Shown: positions 53,223-62,357 of the stretch, in pieces
Layout: every line of letters starts with the position of its first letter
Position numbering within the stretch: position 1 is the stretch's first letter
NCBI GenBank assembly: GCA_963667005.1
Contig: OY762937.1
Coordinates: 2,790,001-2,854,000, forward strand
DNA length: 64,000 nt
Direction: 5' to 3'
Source: G963662605 sp963667005
Lineage (GTDB): Bacteria; Bacteroidota; Ignavibacteria; Ignavibacteriales; Ignavibacteriaceae
Program-made: the position numbers and the translations under genes
Notes under the pieces: model-generated
Told to the model about the DNA's origin: nothing
Seen by the model: only the letters and a program-made list of their open reading frames with translations
Databases searched by the model: none

Positions 53223-54095
53223 TTGGTAATCATCATTTTGACTTTTGTATACGGCATACTCGGAATATTCATCCGGAGTATGATTGGATTTCATGAAAGC
53301 ACACTCAAAAAAGAGGTACTCTGTGTTCTGTGGGGAGCAGTGGTCGCCTGTGCTCTCAGTGCCATTATAGAAGTTTTTCTCATTCAAATAACCCATATCA
53401 GCTTTCAAATTGTTATTAACTATTGGGCTCCGGTTGTCGAAGAAATACTGAAAGCACTATTTGTAATCATTTTACTTAGTAAAATTCGGTACAGAAGCAT
53501 AACCACGGGCATTGTGTACGGCAGTCTCATTGGTATTGGATTCGCGTACGTAGAAAATATAGTTTTTCTTTTTGCCGGCACGGCTCTTCAGTACAGGCTT
53601 CTTACGGGTTTGCTGCATATTATTGAAACGGGCCTATTTGGGGGAATGCTGGCATATGGACTGCTATTTCAACCTACGAAAAGCAAATATTGGGCGATTT
53701 TAGGGATTATCATCGCAATTATCCTTCATATGTCAGTAAATGCTACGGCATATCCCATTATCCGGTTGAGATTGTTTATCACAGACATACTTTGGCAGTC
53801 AAGCGGGTATGTAGGAATAATGACCATTCTTGTGCTCAAAGAACAGCAGATACTACGAACAAATTTAAAACAGGAATTCGAGAAAAATGTAATTTCCCGA
53901 AAAGAATATCTTACATTCTTGGGGCAAATAAATAAATTCCCATATTTTAGATATTATAATCAAATATTTCTTTGTGGTGCAAGGTTAGCAATCATGGCGC
54001 ATTATCAAAAAATACATAAACGGAGCTTTTACAGCAGGGAAGTTCTTGTAAAAAGGATACACCTGTTCAGAATGCTTCACCAAGGCTCTCGATGA
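53223..54095 (+). CDS. PrsW-like intramembrane metalloprotease
   Basis: A 290-residue protein with about seven membrane helices. It has the PrsW pattern: EEILKAL near 73, GFAYVEN near 102 and a His in HIIETG near 121 plus HMSVNA near 165, the Glu and His residues proposed to hold the metal. PrsW-type proteases cut anti-sigma factors within the membrane in Bacillus; the target here is unknown. The start is TTG 53223, as no upstream ATG is in frame; ATG 53280 would lose the first helix. It begins a seven-gene operon and overlaps the next gene by 4 bases. Confidence 0.7.
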   Translation: MVIIILTFVYGILGIFIRSMIGFHESTLKKEVLCVLWGAVVACALSAIIEVFLIQITHISFQIVINYWAPVVEEILKALFVIILLSKIRYRSITTGIVYGSLIGIGFAYVENIVFLFAGTALQYRLLTGLLHIIETGLFGGMLAYGLLFQPTKSKYWAILGIIIAIILHMSVNATAYPIIRLRLFITDILWQSSGYVGIMTILVLKEQQILRTNLKQEFEKNVISRKEYLTFLGQINKFPYFRYYNQIFLCGARLAIMAHYQKIHKRSFYSREVLVKRIHLFRMLHQGSR

Positions 54096-54766
54096 ACGCT
54101 GAAAACGTAGTCGTGTTTATCGTGGCATTTCATCCCGATTCCTATTATGATGTCGCGGATTCTGAAAACAATATGTCATCTCAGGATCTGCTTTCATTGA
54201 CAGAGATATTGATTCAGAATAATTATGATGTTTGTTTAGAAAGTTCGATTAATAACATTTTTATCCTTTGTGACAAATCCCTGGAAAATATTGTTATCAA
54301 TTCCGAGTCCCACCAATTGGTTTTTGCCGAACCGGAAGACCTGCATAAGTTTATTGCCGATAAAAAACACAAATACGCCAAAATGCTCATCATTAATGCA
54401 AACATCATCGGCTTAACGAAACACAGAATCGAGCACATCGTAAATTTGCTTGATATGGAAGATGAAGTGACTTTGCTGGGAGTTGATGGATACGATAAAC
54501 TCGGATTTACAGCATCTTGCAGCTATAGCCACGAACTGTTGGCCTGCCAATTAGATAGCTGCAATTTCCATAACCTTTTTAAGAAAGTACCGGATCTTGA
54601 ATATTATTTTATTCTGATGAGCGGGATTTATTCTGTCGCTAATCTTACTGACTTCAAGCAGTTATATAGTGTTCTCTCGCAAAGAGAGAATTTTAACCTT
54701 TGCTCCAAAGATATTTACGACAGGTTTACAGAACTGTTTATTGAGTATAAGGAACTTATCTCTTGA
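54092..54766 (+). CDS. Unrecognised protein, possibly degenerate DUF2064-like GT-A fold
   Basis: A 224-residue soluble protein. I do not recognise its family. The segment LIINANIIGLTKHRIEHIVNL (about 98-118) followed by TLLGVDGYDKLGFTA resembles the order of motifs in DUF2064/CofC-like nucleotidyltransferases (Asp-x-Pro-x-Leu ... Asp-Gly-Gly-Tyr), but the catalytic Asp and Gly-Gly residues are missing. It overlaps the PrsW and nadD genes by 4 bases each, so it is tightly coupled to them. The weak similarity may be chance. Confidence 0.45.
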   Translation: MNAENVVVFIVAFHPDSYYDVADSENNMSSQDLLSLTEILIQNNYDVCLESSINNIFILCDKSLENIVINSESHQLVFAEPEDLHKFIADKKHKYAKMLIINANIIGLTKHRIEHIVNLLDMEDEVTLLGVDGYDKLGFTASCSYSHELLACQLDSCNFHNLFKKVPDLEYYFILMSGIYSVANLTDFKQLYSVLSQRENFNLCSKDIYDRFTELFIEYKELIS

Positions 54767-55344
54767 AAAAAGTAGCCATTTACGGAGGTTCTTTTAATCC
54801 AATCCATACCGGGCATTTAATAACCGCAGGATACGTGCGTGAAATATGCGGTCTTGATAAAATCATTTTTATACCTTGCTATATTTCACCTCATAAGACA
54901 GACACGACTCCGGTTGACGGACAAAAGCGGCTCCAAATGGTGAAGTCTGCCATAGCGGGTAATCCTCATTTTGGTGTATCTGATTATGAACTAAAAAAGG
55001 GTGGAGTTTCCTATACCATTGACACGGTGAAACACCTAAAGAAAAAGTTCGACCATGTGGATCTGATTATTGGATACGACAATCTACTTGTATTCGATAA
55101 GTGGAAAAATCCCGATGAGTTGGTCAGCTTAGTAAATTTAATTGTCCTTAAACGTAGCACCGACACAGCCAAAATTCAAAAGAAAAACAAATATTTCAAG
55201 TTTGCCAATATTATAAATACTCCCATCGTAGATATTAGCTCTTCGGAAATCCGGGAAAGACTGAAGAACCGGAAATCCATTGATTATTTAGTGCCTGAAC
55301 AGGTAAAAAAGTATATCATTTCTCATAAGCTTTACAGAGATTAG
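54763..55344 (+). CDS. nadD: Nicotinate-nucleotide adenylyltransferase
   Basis: A 193-residue enzyme with the nucleotidyltransferase motif GGSFNPIHTGHL at the N-terminus and the C-terminal ISSSEIRERL motif near 167. It adenylates nicotinate mononucleotide in NAD synthesis, and so works on the product line of nadA at 46963. The start is TTG 54763, overlapping the preceding stop, with AAGGA 10 bases upstream. Family length and both motifs are complete. Confidence 0.93.
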   Translation: MKKVAIYGGSFNPIHTGHLITAGYVREICGLDKIIFIPCYISPHKTDTTPVDGQKRLQMVKSAIAGNPHFGVSDYELKKGGVSYTIDTVKHLKKKFDHVDLIIGYDNLLVFDKWKNPDELVSLVNLIVLKRSTDTAKIQKKNKYFKFANIINTPIVDISSSEIRERLKNRKSIDYLVPEQVKKYIISHKLYRD

Positions 55345-55346
55345 TT

Positions 55347-56294
55347 TTGAATTTAGATAGTTTACAAGAGAATATTAAGAATAAAAATAGGCGGGCATTA
55401 GCCAGGTTAATTACTTTGGTCGAGAATGACGACGAAAAGACTGAGAAGGTTCTTGACGCAATTTACCACCTGACGGGAAATGGTTACAGGATAGGTATTA
55501 CCGGACCTCCGGGTGCGGGTAAAAGCACTATTACTAACAGTCTCGCAAAAAGCCTTCTTGCGGCAGGAAAGACTGTGGGAATTATTGCCGTGGATCCGAC
55601 GAGTCCTTTTACCGGCGGGGCATTATTGGGCGACCGGGTCAGGATGTCTGAGATAGGAGCAACTGATGGCATCTTCATTCGAAGTATGGCTACACGCGGC
55701 AGTCTTGGCGGGCTTAACAAAAAAACGAATGATGTGGCAGATCTGCTTGACGCGTTTGGGTATGATATTATTATTATTGAGACTGTCGGAGTCGGCCAAT
55801 CCGAACTGGATATCGTAAAAACATCTGATACGGTAGTCGTGGTTATAGTGCCGGAATCAGGTGATACGATTCAGGCTATGAAAGCCGGATTAATGGAAAT
55901 AGGAGATATTTTTGCGGTCAATAAAAGTGAGAGACCGGGTGCAGAAAACGCCGTAAATGCCATTAAAAACATGCTGATGCTCAGAGATACCTCAAGTAAT
56001 TCATGGGAACCGCCCATCATTAAAACAGTTGCAAATGAAAACAAAGGCATTGATATTTTACATAAGAACATAGACTTACACAGTCAATTTGCGCTTGAGA
56101 ATGATGTATTTAATAAAAGAAAAAACAAACAGTTACATACAAGAGTTAAAGAAATAGTTGAGACTAAGCTAATTACTGAGCTTTGGGCAAAAAGAATAGA
56201 TACTGCAACTGATGAAAACGTTTTATTTGAGAACGGCGCATCACCATACAGAATTGCGAATGCAATAATCAACGAATTTAAAGAAAATCTTTAA
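55347..56294 (+). CDS. meaB: Methylmalonyl-CoA mutase-associated GTPase MeaB (ArgK family)
   Basis: A 315-residue G3E-family GTPase with the Walker A GPPGAGKST near 53, the switch region VDPTSPFTGGALLGDR near 78, DIIIIETVGVGQSE near 140 and NKSERPGAE near 192. MeaB loads and protects B12 on methylmalonyl-CoA mutase; the mutase itself is not in the window. The start is TTG 55347. It lies 2 bases after nadD and overlaps the next gene by one base. Confidence 0.92.
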   Translation: MNLDSLQENIKNKNRRALARLITLVENDDEKTEKVLDAIYHLTGNGYRIGITGPPGAGKSTITNSLAKSLLAAGKTVGIIAVDPTSPFTGGALLGDRVRMSEIGATDGIFIRSMATRGSLGGLNKKTNDVADLLDAFGYDIIIIETVGVGQSELDIVKTSDTVVVVIVPESGDTIQAMKAGLMEIGDIFAVNKSERPGAENAVNAIKNMLMLRDTSSNSWEPPIIKTVANENKGIDILHKNIDLHSQFALENDVFNKRKNKQLHTRVKEIVETKLITELWAKRIDTATDENVLFENGASPYRIANAIINEFKENL

Positions 56295-56947
56295 TGTTCA
56301 ACCTTGCCCGGAATTTACTTATTGGCCTGTTTTGCATGTTTGCATATCCTTTTGGGATTTTCGGACAAGGAAGCACATTGTCGAACAATGTAGTCGCGAT
56401 GACGCACCGGATAATCGCCAATCACCAGACGGGTATTGTTGGGTATAATCAGATATCAGAGCTCGATACAATATTCCGACAGTCTAAGGACTTATGTGAC
56501 GACAGTTATTCGGAAGCATTAATTACTTTGACTTTTGCCTGTTTACCATTTAGAGCTTTTGCCGTTCGAATTCCGGTTGTAAAAGCACAATTGATGTATA
56601 ACGTTTATTCTGCAGATTCTGCGACTTTTGAAAGAAAAAATGATTTTCTGCCAAATAACGTGTATTTTGATAGTCCAAAGAGTAGATTTGGCGATAAAGA
56701 CAAGTTGGCGCACTTTTTTGGCGCTGCATTTCTCGGGTACGTAACGGGAAGTGTTAATATTCCTGATTATATCGGGTGTTTAGTAGAAGTTTTTGAAGAA
56801 GTATTCAAGGTTGATTCTTCCATAGATTTGAGAGATGTAAGAACCAACAAATTAGGAGGCAGATTCGGCAGGATGCTGAGAAAAAAGCCGGAAGCAAATC
56901 CTTCCATGTACTTCTCATTTTATAATTTAACAAATATGATAAGATAA
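56294..56947 (+). CDS. Unrecognised secreted protein with DKLAHFF motif
   Basis: A 217-residue protein with a signal-like hydrophobic N-terminus (about 6-26). I do not recognise the family. Near residue 137 the sequence KDKLAHFFGAAFLGY resembles the D-K-x-x-H-F pattern of YfiM/DUF2279-type and VanZ-like proteins, in a helical setting. It lies in the PrsW-nadD-meaB operon, 2 bases upstream of the NtrC-type regulator gene. The role is unknown. Confidence 0.5.
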   Translation: MFNLARNLLIGLFCMFAYPFGIFGQGSTLSNNVVAMTHRIIANHQTGIVGYNQISELDTIFRQSKDLCDDSYSEALITLTFACLPFRAFAVRIPVVKAQLMYNVYSADSATFERKNDFLPNNVYFDSPKSRFGDKDKLAHFFGAAFLGYVTGSVNIPDYIGCLVEVFEEVFKVDSSIDLRDVRTNKLGGRFGRMLRKKPEANPSMYFSFYNLTNMIR

Positions 56948-56949
56948 AT

Positions 56950-58317
56950 ATGAACCCACAGGTTTTTATAATAGACGATGAAGTCCAGATATGTGAAAGC
57001 ATTAAACTAATTCTTGATTATGAGGGCTACGATGTTGACTACGTCAATACCGGCGAAGACGGCATAGAAAGACTCAAATTCAAGGATTACGATGTACTGA
57101 TCGTGGATATTCAGTTACCCGGCATTAATGGATTTGAAGTTTTGCAGCAGGTCAAAGAAATCAATCCGCTACTGAACATTTTAATAATCTCTGCCTTCAG
57201 CAACATAGAAAACGCGGTTAAGGCAACTAAATTAGGTGCCTTCGACTTCATTGAAAAGCCGATAGACCGCGACAAGTTGTTGATTTCCGTGAGAAATGCT
57301 TGCAAACAAAGCCTGTTGCTCAAAGAAAATACGGAAATGCGCAAAGCGATTGGCGAGGACGGCAATATCGTCGGAAGAAGTCCAAGCTTCAGAAAAGTCT
57401 TGGATGTCGTAGAGTCCGTTGCTCCTACTGATGCCCGGGTCCTTATTACGGGTGAGAACGGGACAGGAAAAGAGATTATTGCAAAAGCAATTCACGAGAA
57501 AAGCCAACGCCAAAAATACGGGTTCGTTGATGTCAATTGTGCCGCAATTCCAAATGAACTCATCGAATCTGAGTTATTCGGACATGAGAAAGGGTCATTT
57601 ACCGGCGCGTTTCAACAAAGAATCGGACGATTTGAGTTAGCAGACAAGGGCACGCTCTTCCTTGATGAGATTGGTGATATGAGCCTTCAGGCGCAGGCAA
57701 AAGTTCTGCGTGCGATTGAGGAAGGAAAAATTGAACGCGTCGGCGGTGGCAAAAAGATTCCGGTTGATGTAAGAATTATTGCTGCGACAAATAAAAACCT
57801 TCAGGAAGAGATTACCAAAGGTAACTTCAGAGAGGATTTATTTCACCGTTTAAATGTTATACCACTGCAATTGCCTTCATTGCGCGAACGGGCAGATGAT
57901 ATACCTGATCTGGTGAATTATTTCTCATCTGTAATTGCTTCTAAATATAAACGCAAGGCTCCCGTTTTCAACGAAGCAGCTCTTCAAGTACTAAAAAAGC
58001 TGACCTGGCCCGGCAACATACGCGAGCTACGTAATGTCATTGAGCGGATAATCATCCTGGTCAACAAACCGATGATATCAATAACGGATATTCAGTCATT
58101 ACTGCCGATAGAGAAAGTCGGTATTGACGACTTGATTGTCGAAAGCAATTCATTTCAGGAATTCAAGGAAAAAGCCGAGAAAGCATATATCCTCAAACAA
58201 TTGGAACTTAACGGCTGGAACATCAGTAAAACTGCCGATATGTTAGAGATTCAAAGAAGCCATTTATATAACAAGATGAAAAAATACGGTATAGCAAAGG
58301 AGACTGACCATGAGTGA
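56950..58317 (+). CDS. Sigma-54-dependent response regulator, NtrC family
   Basis: A 455-residue regulator in three parts: receiver domain (about 1-120) with the phospho-acceptor Asp near 53 in IVDIQLPG, AAA+ domain (about 140-375) with Walker A GENGTGKE and the sigma-54 contact loop GSFTGA (common form GAFTGA) and Walker B LFLDEIGD, and a C-terminal Fis-type helix-turn-helix (about 415-455). It activates sigma-54 promoters when phosphorylated. The partner kinase is not adjacent; the kinase at 45748 is one candidate. It may act on the sigma-54 promoter at 48018. Confidence 0.93.
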   Translation: MNPQVFIIDDEVQICESIKLILDYEGYDVDYVNTGEDGIERLKFKDYDVLIVDIQLPGINGFEVLQQVKEINPLLNILIISAFSNIENAVKATKLGAFDFIEKPIDRDKLLISVRNACKQSLLLKENTEMRKAIGEDGNIVGRSPSFRKVLDVVESVAPTDARVLITGENGTGKEIIAKAIHEKSQRQKYGFVDVNCAAIPNELIESELFGHEKGSFTGAFQQRIGRFELADKGTLFLDEIGDMSLQAQAKVLRAIEEGKIERVGGGKKIPVDVRIIAATNKNLQEEITKGNFREDLFHRLNVIPLQLPSLRERADDIPDLVNYFSSVIASKYKRKAPVFNEAALQVLKKLTWPGNIRELRNVIERIIILVNKPMISITDIQSLLPIEKVGIDDLIVESNSFQEFKEKAEKAYILKQLELNGWNISKTADMLEIQRSHLYNKMKKYGIAKETDHE

Positions 58318-58657
58318 AACAATTTTCTCCAAGATTATCAGGAAGGAGATTCCTGCACAGATCGTTTATGAGTCTGACAGTGTGCTTGCCTTCAAAGATA
58401 TTAATCCGAAAGCACCCACTCATATTTTAATTATTCCGAAAATTGAAATTTCAACAGTGAAAGAAATAGTCGGCAGTGAACACGCGGCTCTATTGGGCGA
58501 GATGTTCGATGCTGCAAATAAGATAGCCAGAGACCTTAACATCGCTGAAGATGGGTTCCGACTTGTTATCAATTGCGGAGATAACGGGGGACAGGATGTG
58601 TATCATCTTCACATGCACCTGTTAGGCGGCAGAAAAATGACCTGGCCTCCGGGTTGA
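58310..58657 (+). CDS. HIT-family protein (HinT-like)
   Basis: A 115-residue protein with the histidine triad HLHMHLLGG near 98 and the upstream family sequence FKDINPKAPTHILIIPK. It hydrolyses AMP-linked or purine nucleotide phosphoramidates. It overlaps the NtrC-type gene by 8 bases, with AAGGAGA 8 bases before the ATG, and is the last gene of the PrsW-led operon; a terminator follows. Confidence 0.92.
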   Translation: MSETIFSKIIRKEIPAQIVYESDSVLAFKDINPKAPTHILIIPKIEISTVKEIVGSEHAALLGEMFDAANKIARDLNIAEDGFRLVINCGDNGGQDVYHLHMHLLGGRKMTWPPG

Positions 58658-58672
58658 TTTGAATTTATATAT

Positions 58673-58707
58673 AAAAAAAAGTCCGGCTGAAAACCGGACT
58701 TTTTTTT
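58673..58707. terminator. Bidirectional rho-independent terminator
   Basis: A long stem of AAAAAAAAGTCCGG with its complement (58673-58686 with 58694-58707), loop CTGAAAA. The T-tracts on both strands serve the HIT gene (plus) and the repeat lipoprotein gene (minus). Confidence 0.92.
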
Positions 58708-58708
58708 A

Positions 58709-61700
58709 TTATTTCTGCTGTATATCAGGCAACTTTATATCTACTGGAGGCGGCATCTTGGAAATTTTATCCGAAGAAGCTTTATGTGCTATATTAAATG
58801 GTTCATCATTAATATCATATACCGTCGGATCGGTCGCATCTGTTACTCTGAATCTTGCCATGGATGAGATATCCGCCCAAGTACCGATACTGTATCTGTA
58901 AGCTCCTGTAGATGGAATTCCTGCGGCTAAAGTTCTCCAGGTGACCCCATTATCCAAACTTAACTCAAGATTTACCGTGGTGACTCCTGACGAATACCAG
59001 GTAAAAGTAGTATCAGAAAGGACAAAATCCGTGGTTTGGTTCGGGAACATAACTTTAATTTGCTTACTCTTAATGATAGAGAACACCGTATCCGACACAT
59101 CAGAATATAAACCGGTAGGGGTATCTTTAACTCTGACACGACACATACTTGAAGTCAAACCATCAGGAATATTCCAGGAATAAAATCCTGTTGAAGGTTG
59201 GTTCACTGCTATACTTGACCAGTTGGCACCGCCATCCGTTGTAAAATCAATATCAATAAACGGTATGTTATTTGAAGCCCACTGAATGACATCTTTTTGG
59301 CCGGATACCAACTTTTCAAATCCATTCGGTTTCAACACCGTTATCTTATAAGAAGGTTGTGGCAATACAATAAAGGAACCATCCGATTCATCTACCGGAG
59401 AAGTATTATCGAAATCAAATACTTTTATTCGATATCCTGTAGCGCCTGAACTTGCACTCCAGATATAGAACCCACTATTTGAAATACCTGATGCAATAGT
59501 AGCCCAACCGTCTGCATCAACTATATCCGGCGGAATGCCATCATATTTATACATGATGGTTACCTTGGACACTCCGGAAGATATCCATTTTATCGTGTCG
59601 GCTTTGCCACCCGTCCATACTTCGCCGCCGTTTGGATAAATTATTTGCATGGATTTAATTGGCTCAATGGTAAAGGTTCCATCACTGACATCACTCAGAG
59701 AAGATGCGGGCACCTCACTGATACGTACTTTACATGAAGTTGAAGAAAGTATCGGGATCGGATTCCACTGATACAATCCGGAACTCGCTGCACTGTCAAC
59801 AATTGTAGACCAAGTCAACCCGTTATCAGTGGTGTATTCGATTTTTACCTTACTGATTGCTGAGCTTGACCATGTAATATTTTTCACACTCGAAGCCTGC
59901 CAATCTTCACCACCATTCGGGGAGGTAACGGTTAAAGCTTTGTGAACTTCATTCGAAATAGCAAAGCATGAATCGGATTCATCAGATGGGACTCCTCCGG
60001 TCGGATCACTAATCCGTACTTTACACAATCTCGAATTCAAATTCGGAATTGTCCACGAATACGTTCCCGTATTATCTAAATTGTCAACCACTGTGCTCCA
60101 TGAAGCGCCGCTGTTGGTAGTAAATTCTATTTTTACTTTCGACAATTTGCTTGAATACCAGGTGATTGCCTGACTTGAACCGGTTACCCATGTTAAATTA
60201 ACATTTGGAGTTAAAACTTGAATTGCCGGTTTGGTAATAACTGAGAATACTTTATCATTGAGCACTGCAGGGAAGCCATCTGCGGCATCGCTAATTCTGA
60301 TTCTACAGTTTGTTGAGGAGATATTTGGTACCGGAATCCAAACATAAAAACCATCGCTTTCAGTCGAGGCGATGATAGTTGACCAGTTAACTCCATTATC
60401 GGTAGTAAATTCTATTTTAACATTTGCGACATTCTCAGATGTCCACTGAATGTTATACGCACTACCGGCGGTAATTACTTCAGCATTTGACGGAGTTAAG
60501 ACGGCGATGTTTTGTGCCGGGGTCAATGCAAAATATGCCGGACTTGAACTTGCAAGAGCACTGTTTGAAGCGTCACTTATTCTTACTTTGCAAGTGGTTG
60601 AAGCAAGATTCGGCACATTCCATGTGTAACTGCCGGACGTTGCAGCGTAGCTCGAAACAATAGTTGTAAAACTTGTTCCTCCATCTGTGGTGTATTCAAG
60701 TTTTACATTTGAAATACCTGTACTCGTCCATGTAATTTTCTGCGTCGTTCCATACGCCCAGGATTCAGAACCAACGGGAGATGTCAGACTTAATGTTTTA
60801 GCAGCTGCAGAAACAATGGAGAAATTAGAACTTGAGCTGTCAGTGGGAGTTCCTTTCTCCGCGTCACTGATTCTCACCTTGCACTTATCCGAAATGGTAT
60901 TTGGAATAGGGCTCCATGTATAACTTCCGCTGTTGGCCGTACTATTAGTAATTACAACCCATGTTGCTCCGGCATCCGTAGAGTACTGAATTTTAACATT
61001 TTTCGTTTGTACTGATTCAATCTTTTTTGAGATTGAGTTAATTTCGGTAAGCGGCCTCTTCACTTTCTTTTGGCTGATGGAAGTAACTGCCGCCGGCTGC
61101 TGTGCAATTTTATTTGTATTATTGGATTCCCAGGTTATCCTCGTTGATCCTCCAACCGTTAATGTATCTCCTCCATTAGGGGCGAGCAGATTTAATTCCG
61201 GCTTGTTAGAAATAATGAAGGTCGAAGGGGATACGACCGCCGGTGTTCCGTCAATTGCATCCGAAATACGCAATCTACAAATTGCAGAAGGTGTGTTCGG
61301 TATATTATACCAGATAAAAGAACTATCATTTGCCGTTATTGATGCAATAGTATTGTATGTTGCGCCATTATCAACAGAGTATTCGATTTTTACGTATTGC
61401 ATGTCATTAGCAATCCATTTGATTTCGTAACTGCTGCCGATGTACAATTCTTCATTATAGGTTGGAGCGACAATGGATATGCTTTGAATAGAAATAATAT
61501 TGAAATTGGCATCGCTTACATCATTAACCGTATCACTTGTCGCATCAGAAATACGGATCTTACAAGTTGAGGCGACAACACTAGGTATCGGATTCCAGGT
61601 ATATTTTAAACTATCTGCCGGATAGGAAGTTTGAAATACATTCCAGGTTAATCCACCGTTGATGGAATATTCTAATTTAACTTTTTCAACATTTAACTCA

Positions 61701-62170
61701 GTCCAGGTGATGACCGTTGATTTTCCACCAATGAGACTTTCACCGCCGTTAGGTGCGGTAACTGCAATATTCTTAGGGATGTATTTAATGATTTTGAAAT
61801 AGTAATCAGATATATCGACATTCTTCGTATTTGACTTATCAGTAACTCTTATGAGGCAGGAATCAGAAGGTGTGTTCGGAATACTTGACCAGATGTAACT
61901 TTGCGTATTTGTAATACTATCCGCAAGCGTACTCCAGGTTGCCCCACCGTTAAGGCTTAGCTCAACCTTCATTTTTCCACTGGTAGTACTTTTCCAGGTT
62001 ATTGTCTGAGATGCACCGACATGCAAGGATTCTCCACCATTAGGTGTAGTGATAACAATAGAAACGGATGTAGTACCCGTTGATGTATCTGTCCCCACAA
62101 TTGATTCATCTTTATTGCATGAAAAAGAAATAAGGACTGCCAAAATTAAGAGTAGAATTCGATATTTCAT
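58709..62170 (-). CDS. Large surface lipoprotein with 11 tandem Ig-like/Kre9-KNH-type repeats
   Basis: About 1153 residues from ATG 62170 (TTG 62179 adds three). It begins with a lipoprotein signal (ISFSC near 19). Then come 11 repeats of roughly 95-105 residues, each of the pattern PNGGE-x-G-x-ITW, VKIEYS-x-DNGATW, Y-x-W-x-IPN, C-x-VRISD, F-x-I, which resembles Kre9/KNH-type repeats. Repeat four has a charged insertion of about 42 residues (near 352-394). The protein has no T9SS sorting domain. It probably sits in the outer membrane and extends outward; an adhesion or sensing role is inference. Confidence 0.82.
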   Translation of the reverse strand: MKYRILLLILAVLISFSCNKDESIVGTDTSTGTTSVSIVITTPNGGESLHVGASQTITWKSTTSGKMKVELSLNGGATWSTLADSITNTQSYIWSSIPNTPSDSCLIRVTDKSNTKNVDISDYYFKIIKYIPKNIAVTAPNGGESLIGGKSTVITWTELNVEKVKLEYSINGGLTWNVFQTSYPADSLKYTWNPIPSVVASTCKIRISDATSDTVNDVSDANFNIISIQSISIVAPTYNEELYIGSSYEIKWIANDMQYVKIEYSVDNGATYNTIASITANDSSFIWYNIPNTPSAICRLRISDAIDGTPAVVSPSTFIISNKPELNLLAPNGGDTLTVGGSTRITWESNNTNKIAQQPAAVTSISQKKVKRPLTEINSISKKIESVQTKNVKIQYSTDAGATWVVITNSTANSGSYTWSPIPNTISDKCKVRISDAEKGTPTDSSSSNFSIVSAAAKTLSLTSPVGSESWAYGTTQKITWTSTGISNVKLEYTTDGGTSFTTIVSSYAATSGSYTWNVPNLASTTCKVRISDASNSALASSSPAYFALTPAQNIAVLTPSNAEVITAGSAYNIQWTSENVANVKIEFTTDNGVNWSTIIASTESDGFYVWIPVPNISSTNCRIRISDAADGFPAVLNDKVFSVITKPAIQVLTPNVNLTWVTGSSQAITWYSSKLSKVKIEFTTNSGASWSTVVDNLDNTGTYSWTIPNLNSRLCKVRISDPTGGVPSDESDSCFAISNEVHKALTVTSPNGGEDWQASSVKNITWSSSAISKVKIEYTTDNGLTWSTIVDSAASSGLYQWNPIPILSSTSCKVRISEVPASSLSDVSDGTFTIEPIKSMQIIYPNGGEVWTGGKADTIKWISSGVSKVTIMYKYDGIPPDIVDADGWATIASGISNSGFYIWSASSGATGYRIKVFDFDNTSPVDESDGSFIVLPQPSYKITVLKPNGFEKLVSGQKDVIQWASNNIPFIDIDFTTDGGANWSSIAVNQPSTGFYSWNIPDGLTSSMCRVRVKDTPTGLYSDVSDTVFSIIKSKQIKVMFPNQTTDFVLSDTTFTWYSSGVTTVNLELSLDNGVTWRTLAAGIPSTGAYRYSIGTWADISSMARFRVTDATDPTVYDINDEPFNIAHKASSDKISKMPPPVDIKLPDIQQK

Positions 62171-62357
62171 GACCCACAACCTATAGTAAACTATTAATAC
62201 ATGGAAAATATAAAAAAAAACTAAAAAAAGCAGAATTTTTCAACGAATTACGAATATTTTAAACATTTCTTGTGCTGAAATACATTGGGTTAGCAGAGGG
62301 GAATAATGATAAAAACATGTATTTTAGAAATTACTGATTACAAAAAATATGTGATTG

